DNA of 64,000 bases from Ophioceras dolichostomum. Taxonomy: Eukaryota > Ascomycota > Sordariomycetes > Magnaporthales > Ophioceraceae. The stretch covers positions 62,001 through 126,000 of the forward strand of contig PYST01000038.1 in the NCBI GenBank assembly GCA_003049485.1, in the 5' to 3' direction. The stretch's first letter is position 1. Each line of letters begins with the position of its first letter. The notes below the pieces were generated by a model. It did not search any database. It saw only the letters and a list, made by a program, of their open reading frames with translations, and was not told where the DNA came from. A program made the translations under genes and the position numbers. Positions 45,204 to 58,002 of the stretch are shown piece after piece.

Positions 45204-48200
45204 CCACCTATACAGCAGGGTGGATGGCAGATGTGTTTGCGTCCCTGGTGGCCGTCGCCGTACCGTCTGCTTTGCTGGATCTGATCGCGGTTGCGAGAGG
45301 GATGGGCCGATGTGCATGGTGTGTGGGCCGTCGCAGCTAGTACTATCGAAGTCGTCGAGCCCGTTGTCGTCGTGTCGTATTGGCCGTCGTCTTGGTCGTC
45401 GTCGTTGTTTGTGGTACTCCTGGCTCTGGTGGCTTGCCCGACGACTCTGGTTTTCCTCGCCCTCCTTCCCCTTGCCTGCCCCATCCCATTCCTCCACTCC
45501 TGCTCTTCCTTCCCAAGCTCTCTCGCCCTGCATCTTTCGAGCCCATGTCATGACTGCCGGTGGCTGCGTCCTCTTGCGGAGGGAAGAGGAGCAAGACTGT
45601 ACAGCTGCATATCTGCAGCCTCCAAAATCACTAGGACGGCTTCGGGAGGCTCGGTGGTTGCCGTCGGGATCGGCGGCGGTCGTAGTCGAAGACGGGTCGC
45701 AGAAGCAGGCTCGATCCACTTCTTGCATCATTAGATAAGGGATGGGCTCGCCTCGGGAGGATGGCCACATCTAGATTACTACCATTTTGTTTTCGTGACG
45801 CTTGCTTGTGCTTGCTTGTTGTTCTTTGCTGGATATTTTTGTCCCTTCGATAACAGACGGAAAATCGCAGAAAGGACGATAGAGACGCGGACGGGGAAGG
45901 ACGAGTAATAGTCTCTCCACGTCCCGCCAGCGCTGGTCGGGTGTCCTCTAGCCCTGTTTAGGTGCAAGCGCAGTCTCTAGTCCCGAGCGTTTTGTCTATG
46001 CTTGTCTTCGAGATACCGCATATGACGTGGAGCTAATGAGGTGCCCAGCAGTCCAGGTCGAACGAGAGCCCAGAGACTGAAGACCTGAGGCGTCGTAGCG
46101 GCGGCGCTCGGGCGACCCAAAATAGTGCCGCCAATCCTGGTACACGCAAAGTAGGGAGGGACGAGTTTGTTTCCTCTCAGACTTTGGAGAGACCCAACGA
46201 GGGCCGCGCGGTTCGAGAATTGGAACGATTCGGCTGATACCGATCGGACGGACGCTGCGATTGTGACGGCGGACTCGGCGAGGGTATCTGGAGGAAACCA
46301 GCACTGGTTCTAGTGTGGAAGAAGAAATCGGAATAGACTGACTGGAAGGATCCGGGAGTGTTGATGAGCGAAGCCTGGCCTGGGAGGTTGACAAGGGCTG
46401 TGCTCGGCTGGGCTGCAGGCAGGTTGCGCTGGCCGCCGCTGGCCACCGCAGACTGGAAGCAAGGGTAGAGTGGCTTGTGCTTGAGGTGATCAAAGTCCTC
46501 CTTCGTCAGTTGGACCAGTCGGGCGAGTTGTGTGGGGCCTGCCAGTTCCAGCTCTTCCAGCTGCTCGCCCAGCTCTCTGTTTCGGTGACAAGATAGCGGG
46601 GGATCGCAACAGTCAGCCGATGAAGCAATTGTCTTGCGACAACGGAAAAGGGGTGTGATAAACGGAATGTAGCGGCACGATGCAGTTCTTTTGCGATGCA
46701 CAAGCAAAGACGACTGTCGGTGAATCTCTGCTGATCCTGATCCTGCGGCCCGGTGGCGATCACAAAATATGCCGCCAGCAACCGCCATTATTCTCTGGCA
46801 AGGTTCATGCTCTCCCCATCCTGTAACAACGTTGCCCATCCGCCTGCCGCGTCACGCCCCCAACGCACATTCCAATAAGACGTGAAAGAAACGGCGAAGT
46901 AACCTGAAATTGGTGAGTGCACACACTTGCCGACCGGAGCTGACCAGTCAGTCCCATGCAGCAGCCTGCCAGAGGAGGGAGAAAGGCTCTCTCCAATTGA
47001 AGCTGAACAAGTGCCAAAAACTGGATTCTTGTTTGGTTGGATGGAGCTGGAGTTGGCCCCTCTCACACATACGAATGAATTATAGTACCGCCCATTATAA
47101 CAATTGGAAGATGAAAATGCAGCCTACAAGCAAGAGGAGGAATAATCCAATATCCCGTGGCTTGCACACCCTCTGACCGGACCCGATAAGAACGGATCCA
47201 TTTACTAACGGCCGGATTCTTGATTTCAGGAGCAGGCTTAAGGACATGGTTTACCTGCCGATTGAGGTTATTCAAGCCTGCGCTTTCTCTCTCGGGATGT
47301 CAACTCCGGGTGCCACATCTCCAGTGCCAAATTCAGTACACCGCAGACCGTACGATTCGGTACATATAAGAGGGAAATACGGAGTAAACTGGGAATATCG
47401 CGATTGAGATCGATGAATACATTTCATCATTCTGTATATGGGAAAGCAAGCTCTTCTTCCCTTCACCAACGAGAAGCTCCTGAGCACCCATATTCCGTAC
47501 TCCCCTCTGCAGCCGATCGTGATGACTTCGAGCAACGGTTTCACAGCCCAGTGCGCTGCTTTAGCTCAGTTGGCTGTTTCGGCGGGCGGGCTAGCAATAC
47601 GAGTAACTGGTCGGGCTGCAGCTCTCCAATCATCACGCCAAGCTATTTTCAGAACCGTGAAATAGATAGGTGCTGCTGACGCCGGTGGACCTGAACTGAG
47701 TGAGTCCCCGGCACCTACACATACGACGAAAAGCCTGCACGTCCCGCTGGATGGAGGCATATCTTTCAGCTCCGGGTTTACCAAAATGTGGCGGTCCGAA
47801 GATCGATTGTTCTGTCTGTCTGTCTCTGTCTGCGTGTCTCATTCACGAGGAACTCATGGCACTTCAGAACATGACGTCTCACATTCTTCCAGAGATGGCG
47901 GGACGTCCGCAAGCCACCCCCGGCTCAGAGCAAGCCCGGTTCCATCCCAACTCTGGGGATGCTTGTCTCCTGCTGTTCAACTGTGCTCTTCTTGTAAGCT
48001 TCATGTTCCTGCAGGCCCAATCCATGTCGTCGGACCAAGAGAAATGTGGTTTTGGGCAACTTTTTTTTTTTCTTTCGTATTTTTTCCCTGGGTCTTCTCC
48101 ATTAAATCTTGAGGATCTCAACTCCACAATCAGCAAAAAACCCACGGCGCGTACTGCTGGACGTCTGGAAGATCATGATGCCCGTTGGCGGGTACATCAT

Positions 48201-48940
48201 TACCGGATGTTCATGCAACACGAAGAAATAACGCTTCTCGACACAGCCTCACCCCTCCCTCCTCTCTTTCGGTGCCGCTGACTTGTAGCTCTGGTCCTGA
48301 ATAAGAAAGCAACAAACAACACCCTTGGCAAAAAGATAGGGCAGCGCACCCCATGTCGGGTCCTCACAAGACCCTATCCCATCCAACATCACAACAAGTT
48401 TACCGCCGGCACCAACTTCCCGACAATCGTCCCTAGAAAATGTAACACCATGACATCTTCGATTTCCCGCCAGCAAGTGCTCGGTTCTATCTAATAGCAA
48501 AGGGGGTATATGCAATTGCGTGCCGACATTCCCGCATGTCCAATCAAGATTATAGATCCCACCCAGTACGTGTTAGCTCACTTATAGTCAAGCCCAGTCC
48601 TGTCCCGTTCCAACATGCTCCCCCCGTCTGGCGAACTATAGTGTGAGAGTGTCCCGATACATGCCAGCAACTGGTATTCCTGCCCTATCCCATCATATCC
48701 CGTCGTGGCTCCTCCGAATGTCACCCAAAATCCTTCAGAGGTACAGAGATGCCCTTCCCAGATTCCGTCAAAAATAACGTGCGTGTGTAGCAATAAGACT
48801 CGTCTGAAGTTCTCAGCTGAACGGGAAGAAGTTGGGCCGTTTGCTCATCATTCGATCGAGCATTCCCCGTGAACCCCTTAGTTGTTACCGGGTTCGAAGC
48901 AAACGTGGGGAGGCCAATCCCCCCAGCAAGAAACAACTCC
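45204..48940. other. Intergenic region (one weak gene candidate listed separately)
   Basis: The first 500 bases are the probable promoter and leader of the TRP-like gene. Except for the weak candidate at 46177-46577 I see no exon with domain or splice support. A T11 run lies near 48060. Confidence 0.45.
46177..46577 (-). CDS. Possible terminal exon of a hypothetical protein
   Basis: After a CCGAAACAG acceptor-like site, the minus strand stays open for about 133 codons to a stop at 46177. The reading is protein-like: GEQLEELELAGPTQLARLVQ, then LTKEDFDHLKHKPLYP, then a Ser/Pro/Gln-rich tail ending LGLSKV. Base composition is higher in GC than the surrounding spacer. I could not find a convincing first exon with a start codon in matching phase, although the frame itself extends to an ATG at 46839 through less protein-like sequence. 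The family is not recognised, and it may be an untranslated open frame. Confidence 0.3.
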
Positions 48941-51786
48941 TCAAGGCGACGAAGTGGCGGAGGAGGAAGGGGAGAAGGAGGAGGAAGCGGCGGCGGAGGC
49001 TGAAGCGGAAGCAATTTTGAGAGCGGCGCAAATATCAATTGGAACCTCGAGGTTCAATACCCTGCGGAGAAGAACCCCAGTGTCCATGCTGAGCTTTGCA
49101 GCGTCTATGTCCTCGATGGTGTTGAGTCCCTTCTCGATGCCTCCCGTCCGCAAGTAGTTATCAAGCATGAGCATCTCGGCTCTGGGGGACAGCAGCTTCT
49201 GCATGTTGACGTCTACTCTATGGACCAAGCCGAAGGTGCTGTTGGTCGTAGTCTCAAGAGGCAGCTGAGCTTTGAGCAGGGTGCAGACCTGCAACGTCCC
49301 TGTCCTCCGTTGTGAGGCCTGCAGGAGCAGGCCTCTCATCAGGTAGCACCGTGGATCTTCGTCGTCCGATCTCTGGATGCTTGCGGTGTTGGTTTCGCGT
49401 GCCGGGCTCAGCCTCGCATCAGGGAGCGTCCCGTGGTTATCTTTGGCTGGGCAGATGGCGGTGGCCATCGCCGTGCCGCCGAGTTGCCGCGCTTGCAGTC
49501 CCCTCTCAGGCCGTCTGAAGCCTGCCACAAGACTTTGTCCCTTCGCCTGTTGCAAACGCACCTGAGGCTCCGCATTGAGGTCGCTGCCCTCGAGAGCTTC
49601 GAAGTCAGCTATGGCCTCAGCGATAAGCCCTTCTGATACACCGCCCGTTTCCTTCCTCTGTCTTGAAATCTCGGGGCCCCAAGACGACAACCTCGTTTGT
49701 AGCAAACCAGGTTCGTTGTGCCGGCCGCCTCGTTGGATCCCTCGACGCCAAGACTGGTCCTGTTGGTCTTGTGGTGAAGATTCCGAAGGAGTATTCAGTC
49801 CACTCCGTTGTCGTCTGGTGCTTTGCCGCTGTGGAGTCTCCAACTGCGAGCTAGCAGCCCCTTTATTGCCATTTCTAGGCAGAGGATTCCGATACCGTCC
49901 GCCGGGAACCGTGGCGCGGCCAGCCGCTTGCTGAGAGGCATTGCACTGGCCGGGGTGCTGGCCAGGGTGTGGGAATTCCAGAACCTCAAATACTGGTGAA
50001 TCCAGCCTCGGGATGTGCGTCACGCCTACGCTCGCTACCTCCTCAAGGTTCTGCGAGGCTGCCCCGGAAGTGACCTCGGATGCCCCGGCTAGAAGAAGTG
50101 GGGAGCGTGATCCGGACGCAACACCGGGCTGGCTTGCTGGCATCGGCTGGCGACGAGAGGGCCTCATTCTCGCGATTACCCAAGGGTTGACGGCTTCCAT
50201 CGAGGACCCCACAGCCTCCTCCTCCAACTGACCCGAGTCCCTGACTGGCCGACGTCCCGGTCGCGGGGTTGGGGGCAGTTCGGGATGCACAGAGCCCCCA
50301 GCACTTGAAATGTGAGCAGGACCTGTGTCGTCGTTGCATTGCGGTCTAGCAAGAAGATCATGTCTATCTGCCGAGGCAAGGTGAGGAGGCTGTCGAAAGC
50401 TTGTTAGTCAACGAGGAAGCGAACAAGATCATAGAATGTTTTACCTACGTCTACACCAATGCTGAAAGCCGGCCTAGGGCCATGAGCCTGAGTCGCATTG
50501 CCATCGAGTGTTCTCGAAGAATTCGCAGTCACCGACGGCAGAGTCAGACCTAAGAGCGATCCTGTGGACGGTGCGAACACGGCTGAGCTTCTATGGACGT
50601 CAGCCGGTTGTCCGTGACCTCCCCGAGGCTCCGAAGATTGTACCTCGCTGGACGCGCCGTCGCCATTCGGAGTAGCATTGGCATCTTTAACCGGTGGATA
50701 CGCCTCAGAAAAGAGAGTATCGCAAAGTTCAAGCAGTGCTTCTTCATTGGTGAATGCTACGTCGTCCTTCAGAGGCTCAAGATTGACGTCGTAACTTCCA
50801 GGAGAGCACCTGATGTTCAGTGCGATGAATGGGTCCTTGAGAGATGTCTTGCCCTTGCGTGCGAGCGCTTGTCCGATGCGCTTTCTGTAACTCGCGATTA
50901 TCTTCTTGAACGTGCCTCTGGAGCTTGACACGGGCCTAGAGTCAACGGCAATGAAGCAGCCCTTCGAGATCTTGTCGGCGTCGGCGTCTGGTCGAGGAAT
51001 GGAGATCTCGATTTCGAACCACGACTCCCTCACCTCGGTGTTCACGTCACCGATCGAGACATGTGGCGTCGTGTTCTGGCGAAGCTTCTTTGTGACGCAC
51101 TGTGAGGCAGAAGTAGGGCCCAAGAGCAGGACCAGAGACGCTTGCTTGGGAATGTTGCGACGCGGGGGCGAGTATGACCAGATTGCGCGAGAGCTTCCCG
51201 CCTCGCGGAGGAAGAACCTCAGATTCGGTCTCGCCAGAGCATATGCAGTGAGAAGCTGCTTGATTTTCGTGGTCGTTGACTGGGCTTCCTTGATGGCAAT
51301 CTTGCGTCTGACCGCGAGATTGCCGAATATGTCGTTGACGGTGACAGAGGTTCCCGCGGGTGCCGCGCTGTTCTTGCGGTTTTGGATCCCTCTCCCATCC
51401 GGTAGCACATCAAAAGTAGTGGCAACGTCGACATTGCGTGTCCTCGTAGTGATTGTCACTTTGCCTAGTGCACATATGGCAGCGAGCGACTCTCCTCTGA
51501 ACCCCAGGGTAGATCCACCCAAGGTTCTCAGGTCTTCGAAGTTTTTCAGTTTGCTTGTGTGCCCATGACGGCCGAGGGCATCTAAATCCGGAACAGCAAT
51601 ACCTTCTCCATTATCATAAACCCCGATCCTGTCGACTGTGTTAGCCGATATCGAGACGTTGATGATGCCGGATTTTGCGTCAATCGAGTTGTCCACCAGT
51701 TCTTTGACGATGGAGAGGGTTGTGCTGATCACAAGCTGCGACCGCAGGAGCCGGACAGTGTCTGACGAAAGCTCAACGATAGGCAT
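48941..51786 (-). CDS. MLH2: MutL-family DNA mismatch repair protein, MLH2/PMS1-like (no endonuclease motif)
   Basis: Two exons, 51786-50449 and 50389-48941, are joined by a 59-base intron (GTAGGT donor, CGACAG acceptor, CTAAC branch site), giving 928 residues. The N-terminal GHKL ATPase is complete: KELVDNSIDA (E29, N33), VYDNGEGI (D58) and TLGFRGESLAAI (G95-E99), then the transducer domain with GCFIAVDSRPV and SYDVNLEPLKDDVAF. The C-terminal half is poorly conserved, Ser/Gln/Arg-rich, and ends in a weakly ordered region (EMLMLDNYLRTGGIEKGL). I see no DQHAxxE-type metal motif, so it is unlikely to be the nicking Pms1/Mlh3 subunit. Mlh2-type proteins form a heterodimer with Mlh1 and act as accessory factors in mismatch repair and in limiting meiotic gene-conversion tracts. 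The symbol is a best fit, not proven by alignment. The start lies 574 bases from the divergent RIB4 start. Confidence 0.85.
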
Positions 51787-52360
51787 GACGGTAAAGCTTC
51801 AGACTTTCAGATATTATGAAACCTAGTCTAGTCGAATCGCGAGGCCATCATCCCGCATCAGGGGCTCGGACGCCGTGGAATCTGACGCCCAGTGGCCAAG
51901 GAATGACAAAGATGTATTTGGAGCCCACGAGGCCTCATGAGAGGTAGGGCACCTGCAGGTGCCTCAAATTGAGGAGATTGGGTATCTCTGCGCTTCGCCA
52001 TCATTCCTTCCCTTACAAGATGCTGAGATCCGGAATATGGTGTATTGGGAAGTAACTGACGAGGCTGTCCTCCCAAAAGGGAAAGAAGATGTGTAAGCCG
52101 TGGGAGTTCCGCACAAGCCGGGCACAGAGCTCGCCCCCGCTGTGGACACGATGCTGTGAGAGCTCCCCGCCTATTAAGTGCATGCCTTAGCCCCTCACTC
52201 ACCTGCGTTCGTTCGTCATAGCTGAGCACACCTGTGTTCTTCAAGGCCTTGAAGTCAACAGCTTCTCGTCAAGGCGAACTGCCTCCTACATTGGCTCAGC
52301 GAGACCAATTCTCCCGACCAACATAGACCAATTGGCACCCGTAGCCCGTCGCAAAGCACA
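51787..52360. promoter_or_regulatory. Divergent promoter region of MLH2-like and RIB4 genes
   Basis: The 574 bases between two outward-facing start codons hold both promoters and leaders. I see no clear TATA box or known factor site, and no coding exon. Confidence 0.45.
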
Positions 52361-53109
52361 ATGCATACCAAAGGACCAACCCCGCAAGAGCACGACGGCT
52401 CCGGCCTCCGGATCGGTATCGTCCACGCCCGCTGGAATAGCACCATTATCGACGCCCTGCTCGCCGGCACCAAGGAGAAGCTGCTCTCTTGCGGCGTCAA
52501 GGAGTCCAACATTGTCGTGCAGTCGGTGCCGGGCTCCTGGGAGCTGCCATTTGCCGTGCAGAGGTCCTCTCTCTCCCCTCCCCTCCCTGGCCCTCGCGGC
52601 AAGCTGTCTGTCTGGCTACCGACCTAAGTACCCACCAGTCAACTTCATTGCGTGAAAACACGTCCTAACCACCAAACAACGAGCTACTACACAGACTCTA
52701 CGCCGCCTCCCAACTCCAAACCGCAAGCTCCGGCCCTTCCCTCTCAGCCGGCGACCTCCTCGGCTCCAGCACGACGGACCTGACAGAGCTCTCGGCGCCC
52801 CAGGCCGGCGGCGGGGGTGGTCCACTTATGGGGCCGTTCGACGCGCTGATCGCCATCGGCGTGCTGATCAAGGGCGAAACCATGCACTTCGAGTACATCT
52901 CGGAGGCCGTGTCGCAGGGGCTCATGCGCGTGCAGCTCGACACCGGCGTGCCGGTCATCTTCGGCGTCCTGACCGTCCTCAACGACGAGCAGGCCAATGC
53001 CCGCGCGGGGATCACGGCGGGGAGCCACAACCACGGCAGCGACTGGGGTTTGGCCGCCGTGGAGATGGGCGTGAGGAGACAGGCTTGGTCAGCAGGGAAG
53101 ACGGATTGA
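52361..53109 (+). CDS. RIB4: 6,7-dimethyl-8-ribityllumazine synthase
   Basis: This enzyme catalyses the penultimate step of riboflavin synthesis, condensing 5-amino-6-ribitylamino-uracil with 3,4-dihydroxy-2-butanone 4-phosphate; fungal enzymes are homopentamers in the cytosol. Two exons, 52361-52563 and 52695-53109, joined across a 131-base intron, give 205 residues. Signature parts are GLRIGIVHARWN (about 15-26), VPGSWELPFAVQ (56-67), ALIAIGVLIKGETMHFEY with the catalytic His132, VPVIFGVLTVLNDEQA, and the C-terminal AGSHNHGSDWGLAAVEM. The intron lies exactly between Q67 and R68 L69 of PFAVQRLY. A Ser/Thr/Gly-rich insertion of about 35 residues (about 78-113) follows YAAS, longer than in yeast Rib4 (169 residues) but common in filamentous ascomycetes. 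Confidence 0.96.
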
Positions 53110-54247
53110 ACGAGGAGTACTAGTTGACGGACAGGAGGGCAGAGAAGGCCTGATGGATAGGTAGATACCTAGGGGTGTGTGTCTTGGACTACGTGTGGGC
53201 GATATGGGAATTGGATAGATTCGACTTCGTGTCGCTACGGATACGTTCAGTGACAAAAAGAATGCGCATTACAGTGCGTAATGGCTGCACAATGACGAGA
53301 GGACATCGATGGCTGAACATCGATCATTCAAAAGGGGTTAAGCTAGCAGATCAAGCTCACCCAGTATTATCCTTAGCGCGACCAGCCGCATAACAGCCCC
53401 ATCTAGAATGTTTAAGGATACGATGGATTAGATTATGGTAGGTAGATGTGACTGTCTATCATGAACTCGTTCCTGTAAACAACCAATGATCCTCTTCGCC
53501 TACCAGACATAAAAAAACGCCCAATGCACAGCTATAGAAGAATAAATAGCAGAGAGAAAATATCAGCACAAGAGAGTGCGAGGGAGAGCGGTAAACGAGA
53601 GAAAAAAAGGAAAGAAAACGAGGACACCTTGAAGATAGGCGTAGATATACAACTAGATTAAACAGAACGAAAGACACGCGACGTATGTCAACCAAGCCAA
53701 ACCAAAAATATTTTCGACCAATCTTTTTTGTCGTGTATAGGTATTTAAATGGATGCATATCCAGGAGAGAAACGCGTTGTGGACGCGTTCTCAAACCCGT
53801 AATATGGGCTAGAAGGTTTGGTATTGTGGTCCGGATGGATATTATTTTAGATTTTGGTGATGCAGACAAGGACGCAACAGTTGGGTAGGTAGGTGGTTAG
53901 GTAGATGACGGGACGGCGAGAAACAAGACCCCAGATATATGCTTTGGGAGGTGTGTGAACACGAGAGGGAAAAAAAAAGAAAACAGATAATGACGAGCGA
54001 GTATAAACGCAGACCGTAAGAGAAATAAATGAAAAGAAACCACGCAACCCACAAAACCATCCCAACGAAAACATCAGACCAAAAAAGAAATGGGTTTAGG
54101 ATACCTAGATAGGTGAGAGCGAAGGGGAGACAGACCAACTACCTATGTGGATGTGCACTTGTAACACCCATCATATTCTCGACTTTCCCTTCTTTCTTCC
54201 TCTGATTCATTCTTTTTCTTCTTTCTTTCTTCGCATCTTTATTTAGC
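53110..54247. other. Intergenic region between convergent genes
   Basis: A/T-rich spacer between the 3' ends of RIB4 and the next minus-strand gene. TAGGTAGATACCTAGG (about 53158-53173) and TAGGTAGGTGG motifs near 53885 are present. No exon is recognised. Confidence 0.55.
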
Positions 54248-57200
54248 TTAGCTGATCAGGGCCCCGATCTCAGACCCGATGCTCTTCTTCGTCTTCCACA
54301 GCGACTTCTTCTTCTCCCGCTTCTGCTGCATGGCCGCCCACGCCTTCTCCTCGTCCTCCTCGTCGCCGTCCTCGTTGTCTGAGTTGTTGGCCGACCGGCT
54401 GTTCTGCAGCGGCGACTTCCTCCTGTCCTGATCCCACCCGGCGCCGCTGCCCAGGGCCCCGGACATGGTGGACGACTTCCTGAGGTGGTTGCCCCCTTGC
54501 GGCGGGCCGAACTGCTGGTGCTGCATCGGGTCGGGCAGGACGGGCGAGATGCTCGGCTGCTGCATCGGCGGCGGGGTGGCCACGGAGGGAGACGCGGCCG
54601 GCATGTGGGACACGGGGCGGTACCGGCCGGGCAGGCCGATGTTGCTGCGCTCGGAGGGCGCGATGGACGGGGCGTAGCCGAGGCCGTTGGCGCCCTGGAT
54701 GCGGATGCTAGGGGCGTAGCCGGGCCCACCCATCTGCGGCTGGGCTGCCGGCTGGATCCACGAGGCCGAGCTGGGCTGCACCATGCTCATGGAGCGGACG
54801 TGCGACTCGGGCCGCATGGGCAGGTCGAACACGGAGCCGTTGTCGATGAACGAGTGCCTCATTGTCTCCGGGCCGCCCATGCCCATACCCATGCCCATGC
54901 CGGCGCCGAGCATACCCGGGACCCCGGGGCCTCCCATGCTGAGGTTGCCCATGGACGCGTTGGGCATGAGCATGCTCATGCGTGCGGCCGCCGGGTTGTT
55001 CTGCCCCGCGGCCATCATCTGCATCTGCATGAACTGCATCTGCATTTGCATGAACTGCTGCATCTGCTGGTTCATCTGCATTTGGGCCTGATCCTGAGGC
55101 GTCATCATCGCCGGGCCCGGGGCGGGGGCCTGGGGATACATCATCTGCGAGGGGATGCCGGCGACAGGATCGAAAGCCCCAGGTGAGCCGCCCAGAGAGA
55201 GCATCGGCTTGTGGCTATCAATGGCCGGGCTACCCCGACGCATCGCCCGCGACCGCTCCTCGCTAGCAATGACGCCAACCAGGCCTCCTGGGGGAACACC
55301 AGGGGCCGGGCTACCGCCGCCAAAGGATAGGCTCTCCCTGACTGCAGGGTTCACCAGCCCGGCACCCACGTACGGGTCCTGGGGTAGGGCTCGCGCAAAG
55401 ACAGGCAGGCGACCGCCATTGCCGCCACCCGAGGCCGGAGCCGACACAGGCGTCTCCATGGCGGAACCGGGCCGCTGGTAGCTAGAGGTCTGTGCGGCTG
55501 CCCTTAGGTTCGGGTTGGACATCATGGTGCTGAGTCGGGCGGGGGGCCGGTTCTTGCTGGGGAAACCATGGGCAGCGAGGATGGCCAGGGGCACCTCCTC
55601 GTCCTCATCAGATCCGTCTGACCCGCCATTGACGGGCGAAGGGCCACCCGCGCCGGCACCTACGCTGGGCAGGTGTGGGGCGCTCATCGACAGAGTCATG
55701 CTGGGCCTGGAAGGAAGTGGAGAGGCCGACTCCCCCGTCACCTTCATCATTTGCTGCCGGTAGACGGCCATGTGGGCATCCTGCTTTCTCCGCTGCTTCG
55801 CCGCCTGCTTCGCCTTCTCGATCTCGTCCTCGTCGTCCTCGTAGTTATCCTCGTCGTCATCGTTGCTCTGCTTGGGAGCATCGTCCTCCGACTCTGTGCC
55901 CTGGCGCTCCTTGTCCTGGCGGTACCTCTCGAATTGGGCGGGCGTCATGACCTTGTTGCGCGGAGGACTGGGTTTCCGCGAGATGTAACGATTAGCCAAC
56001 CTGCTCGAGGTTGCCAGGCTAACATCGAAGAGGTCCTCGTCTTTGGCATCCCGCCTCGTGGGCCGGAATTCCGAGGAAATTTGGCGCTCCTCATTCCTCC
56101 GGTAGCGACCGCCCGAACTTGAACTCTGATCGGCACCAGCACCGGCCGATCTCAAATATTTGGAAGCTGCGGAAATGTCGTTCAACAGCATTGTGTCTTC
56201 GTCCTCAGCCTCTGCTGACAGCCGCCGCCCGTAAGTGGCACTCCTTCGCTTCAGACCAGGTCCAGCCGGCAACGACGGCTCCGGCTTCCCTGCCAAGGGC
56301 GACCCGTGGCGAGGGACCGCTGGTGGCAGGTTCTCGTTCGTCGGCGACCCGCGGGCAGGACTGGAAACGAGCAGCTGCTCATCAGAGTGTTGGCTGCTCC
56401 ACGAGAGTGGCGAGGCGTCAATGTGGGAGGTCTTGTCGATCTGGATCGGCGAGGGCTGGTTCATGCGGTTCCCCGTCAGCGACCGTGGCCCCAGCGCCTG
56501 GCGGCCAGTGGACTCGTCCTTCAGTGTCATCACGCTCTGCCTCTTTTCAAAGCTCAGCATGGAGCTAAAGTCGCCTCCCAGGTCAAGCGTGAAGCCCTCT
56601 TCCACCTTAGGCGGAGTGGCTGTGCTCGTGGTGGAAGTTGTCGTGGCTCGGGATCTGACCACGTCCAGGTGGTATTCTGGCTGGTTGTCGTGCTGACTGT
56701 CTGACTGGTAGCGGTGCAATGGGGGCACTGGTGGAATAGAATCCGCCGAGATCGCCGCAGGATCCGCTGGAACTGGGGGTAAGTTCTTTTTGGCAGCTCC
56801 GAACGAGAATGTCCGCCCGGCAGCCTTCAGGAATCCACCCGACGATGACTTTGGAATTGGTGGTAGCGGAATATCCCCATACGGCTTCCGGGCCGCCCCT
56901 TTCGACTCGTCTTGTTGGCCCTGTTGGGATTGTTGTTGTTGGACGCTGTAGTCGGTAGCCGAGGACGGGGCCGTGGACGCGTTGCTGTGACGGGAGGAGT
57001 TGTCCGTGAAGGTGGTTTTTGTTGTGTTGGAAGAACCACTGCCACTGTTTATGAGAACCAGGTTAGGGGGAGGTCATATTGGTCACCGGAATGTTCCAGG
57101 GGTTGGGAGTGGGTGGGAAATTTTGTGTCCGGGGGGCCCTGATGCAGGTGGAGGCGCTTGCTCAATCAACCTGGCTTGCCAATATTCCCACCCGCGGGTC

Positions 57201-57776
57201 CCGTGAGCATTGAGACAAACGATTCGGGTCCTCGCGTGTGGATGACACATCACCCGAGTGGATTTGTCGTGGATTGGTCGGGGCAAGATCATGAAAAGGG
57301 ATGGATGGAATGCCAAAGCAATAACATTGAGGAAAGTGGAAAGCGAGAGCCGAAGGCAGGCCGAAACGTACCGGTTTGGCTTGTTCATGTCTGAAAAGAT
57401 GTTGTCGTCCTCCATTAGCGATAGCGAGAGGTCCGCCACGGTCGTCTTGGGCATGGTGTGGCTTTTGGCAGAGAGCCGGATGCCTCCGTCAAACGTCTTG
57501 CCCTGTCCCACCTCGGTCCTGTCCAGGACCCGGAACGAGGATGTTGCTACTGGTGCATTTTCAAGATTGTCCACGGTCGACCTCCGCTTGCCAAACGACA
57601 CTGGGAACCTAGGCATGGAGAAGGCTGGTCGAGGCCCCTCGTCCACGGATTCCACGGATTTGGCGGCCAGGAAGGGCCTGGTCGTGGGCTGGCGGGATGG
57701 GCGTTCAGCGGCCTTGTAGACGGTTGACGAACCCGACCACACAAGGTTTGTGCGAGTATGACGACCGGGCGAGCAG
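54248..57776 (-). CDS. Large low-complexity protein with Met-rich region and basic C-terminus, unknown function (5' end uncertain)
   Basis: Two exons are supported: an upstream one ending at 57372 (through DNIFSDMNKPNR) and 57044-54248, joined by a GTACGT donor and AAACAG acceptor. The visible protein exceeds 1,060 residues. It starts with a basic Ser/Thr-rich part (RFPVSFGKRRSTVDNLEN), then a Pro-rich stretch (YGDIPLPPIPKSSSGGFLK, KKNLPPVPAD), a charged segment (MTPAQFERYRQDKERQG with an acidic run) preceding KAKQAAKQRRKQDAHMAVYR, which may be a coiled coil. A Met/Gln-rich region follows (coding about 54880-55110), then a tail DEEDEEKAWAAMQQKREKKK. The last part looks conserved. The frame is open upstream to about 57796 without an ATG, so a further 5' exon must exist; an ATG at 58002 (MGRREATCL) is a possible start but I could not join it with good splice sites. 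Family not recognised. Confidence 0.75.
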
Positions 57777-58002
57777 CTGAAGGTAGCAGGGCAGAGTCAC
57801 CTAAGTTATCTTGGCTGCTCAGCTGCTCGGAGGACTCGTTATCTGTTGAGTGGGTGCGTCGTGCGTGTTGAGGGGAGCCGTGCGTGTGTTTGAGGAGGGC
57901 GACGTTCGAAGGTGACGCGAGCGCTCGACGGCCAACTGCATATCGGAACGACAACCGTAAGTCAGCGACGTTCTCCAGACATGTGGCTTCCCGTCGGCCC
58001 AT

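Noticed and set aside
47568..47640. tRNA-like A-box (TTTAGCTCAGTTGG)
   Set aside because: No matching B-box (GGTTCGANNCC) or acceptor stem pairing follows within tRNA distance.
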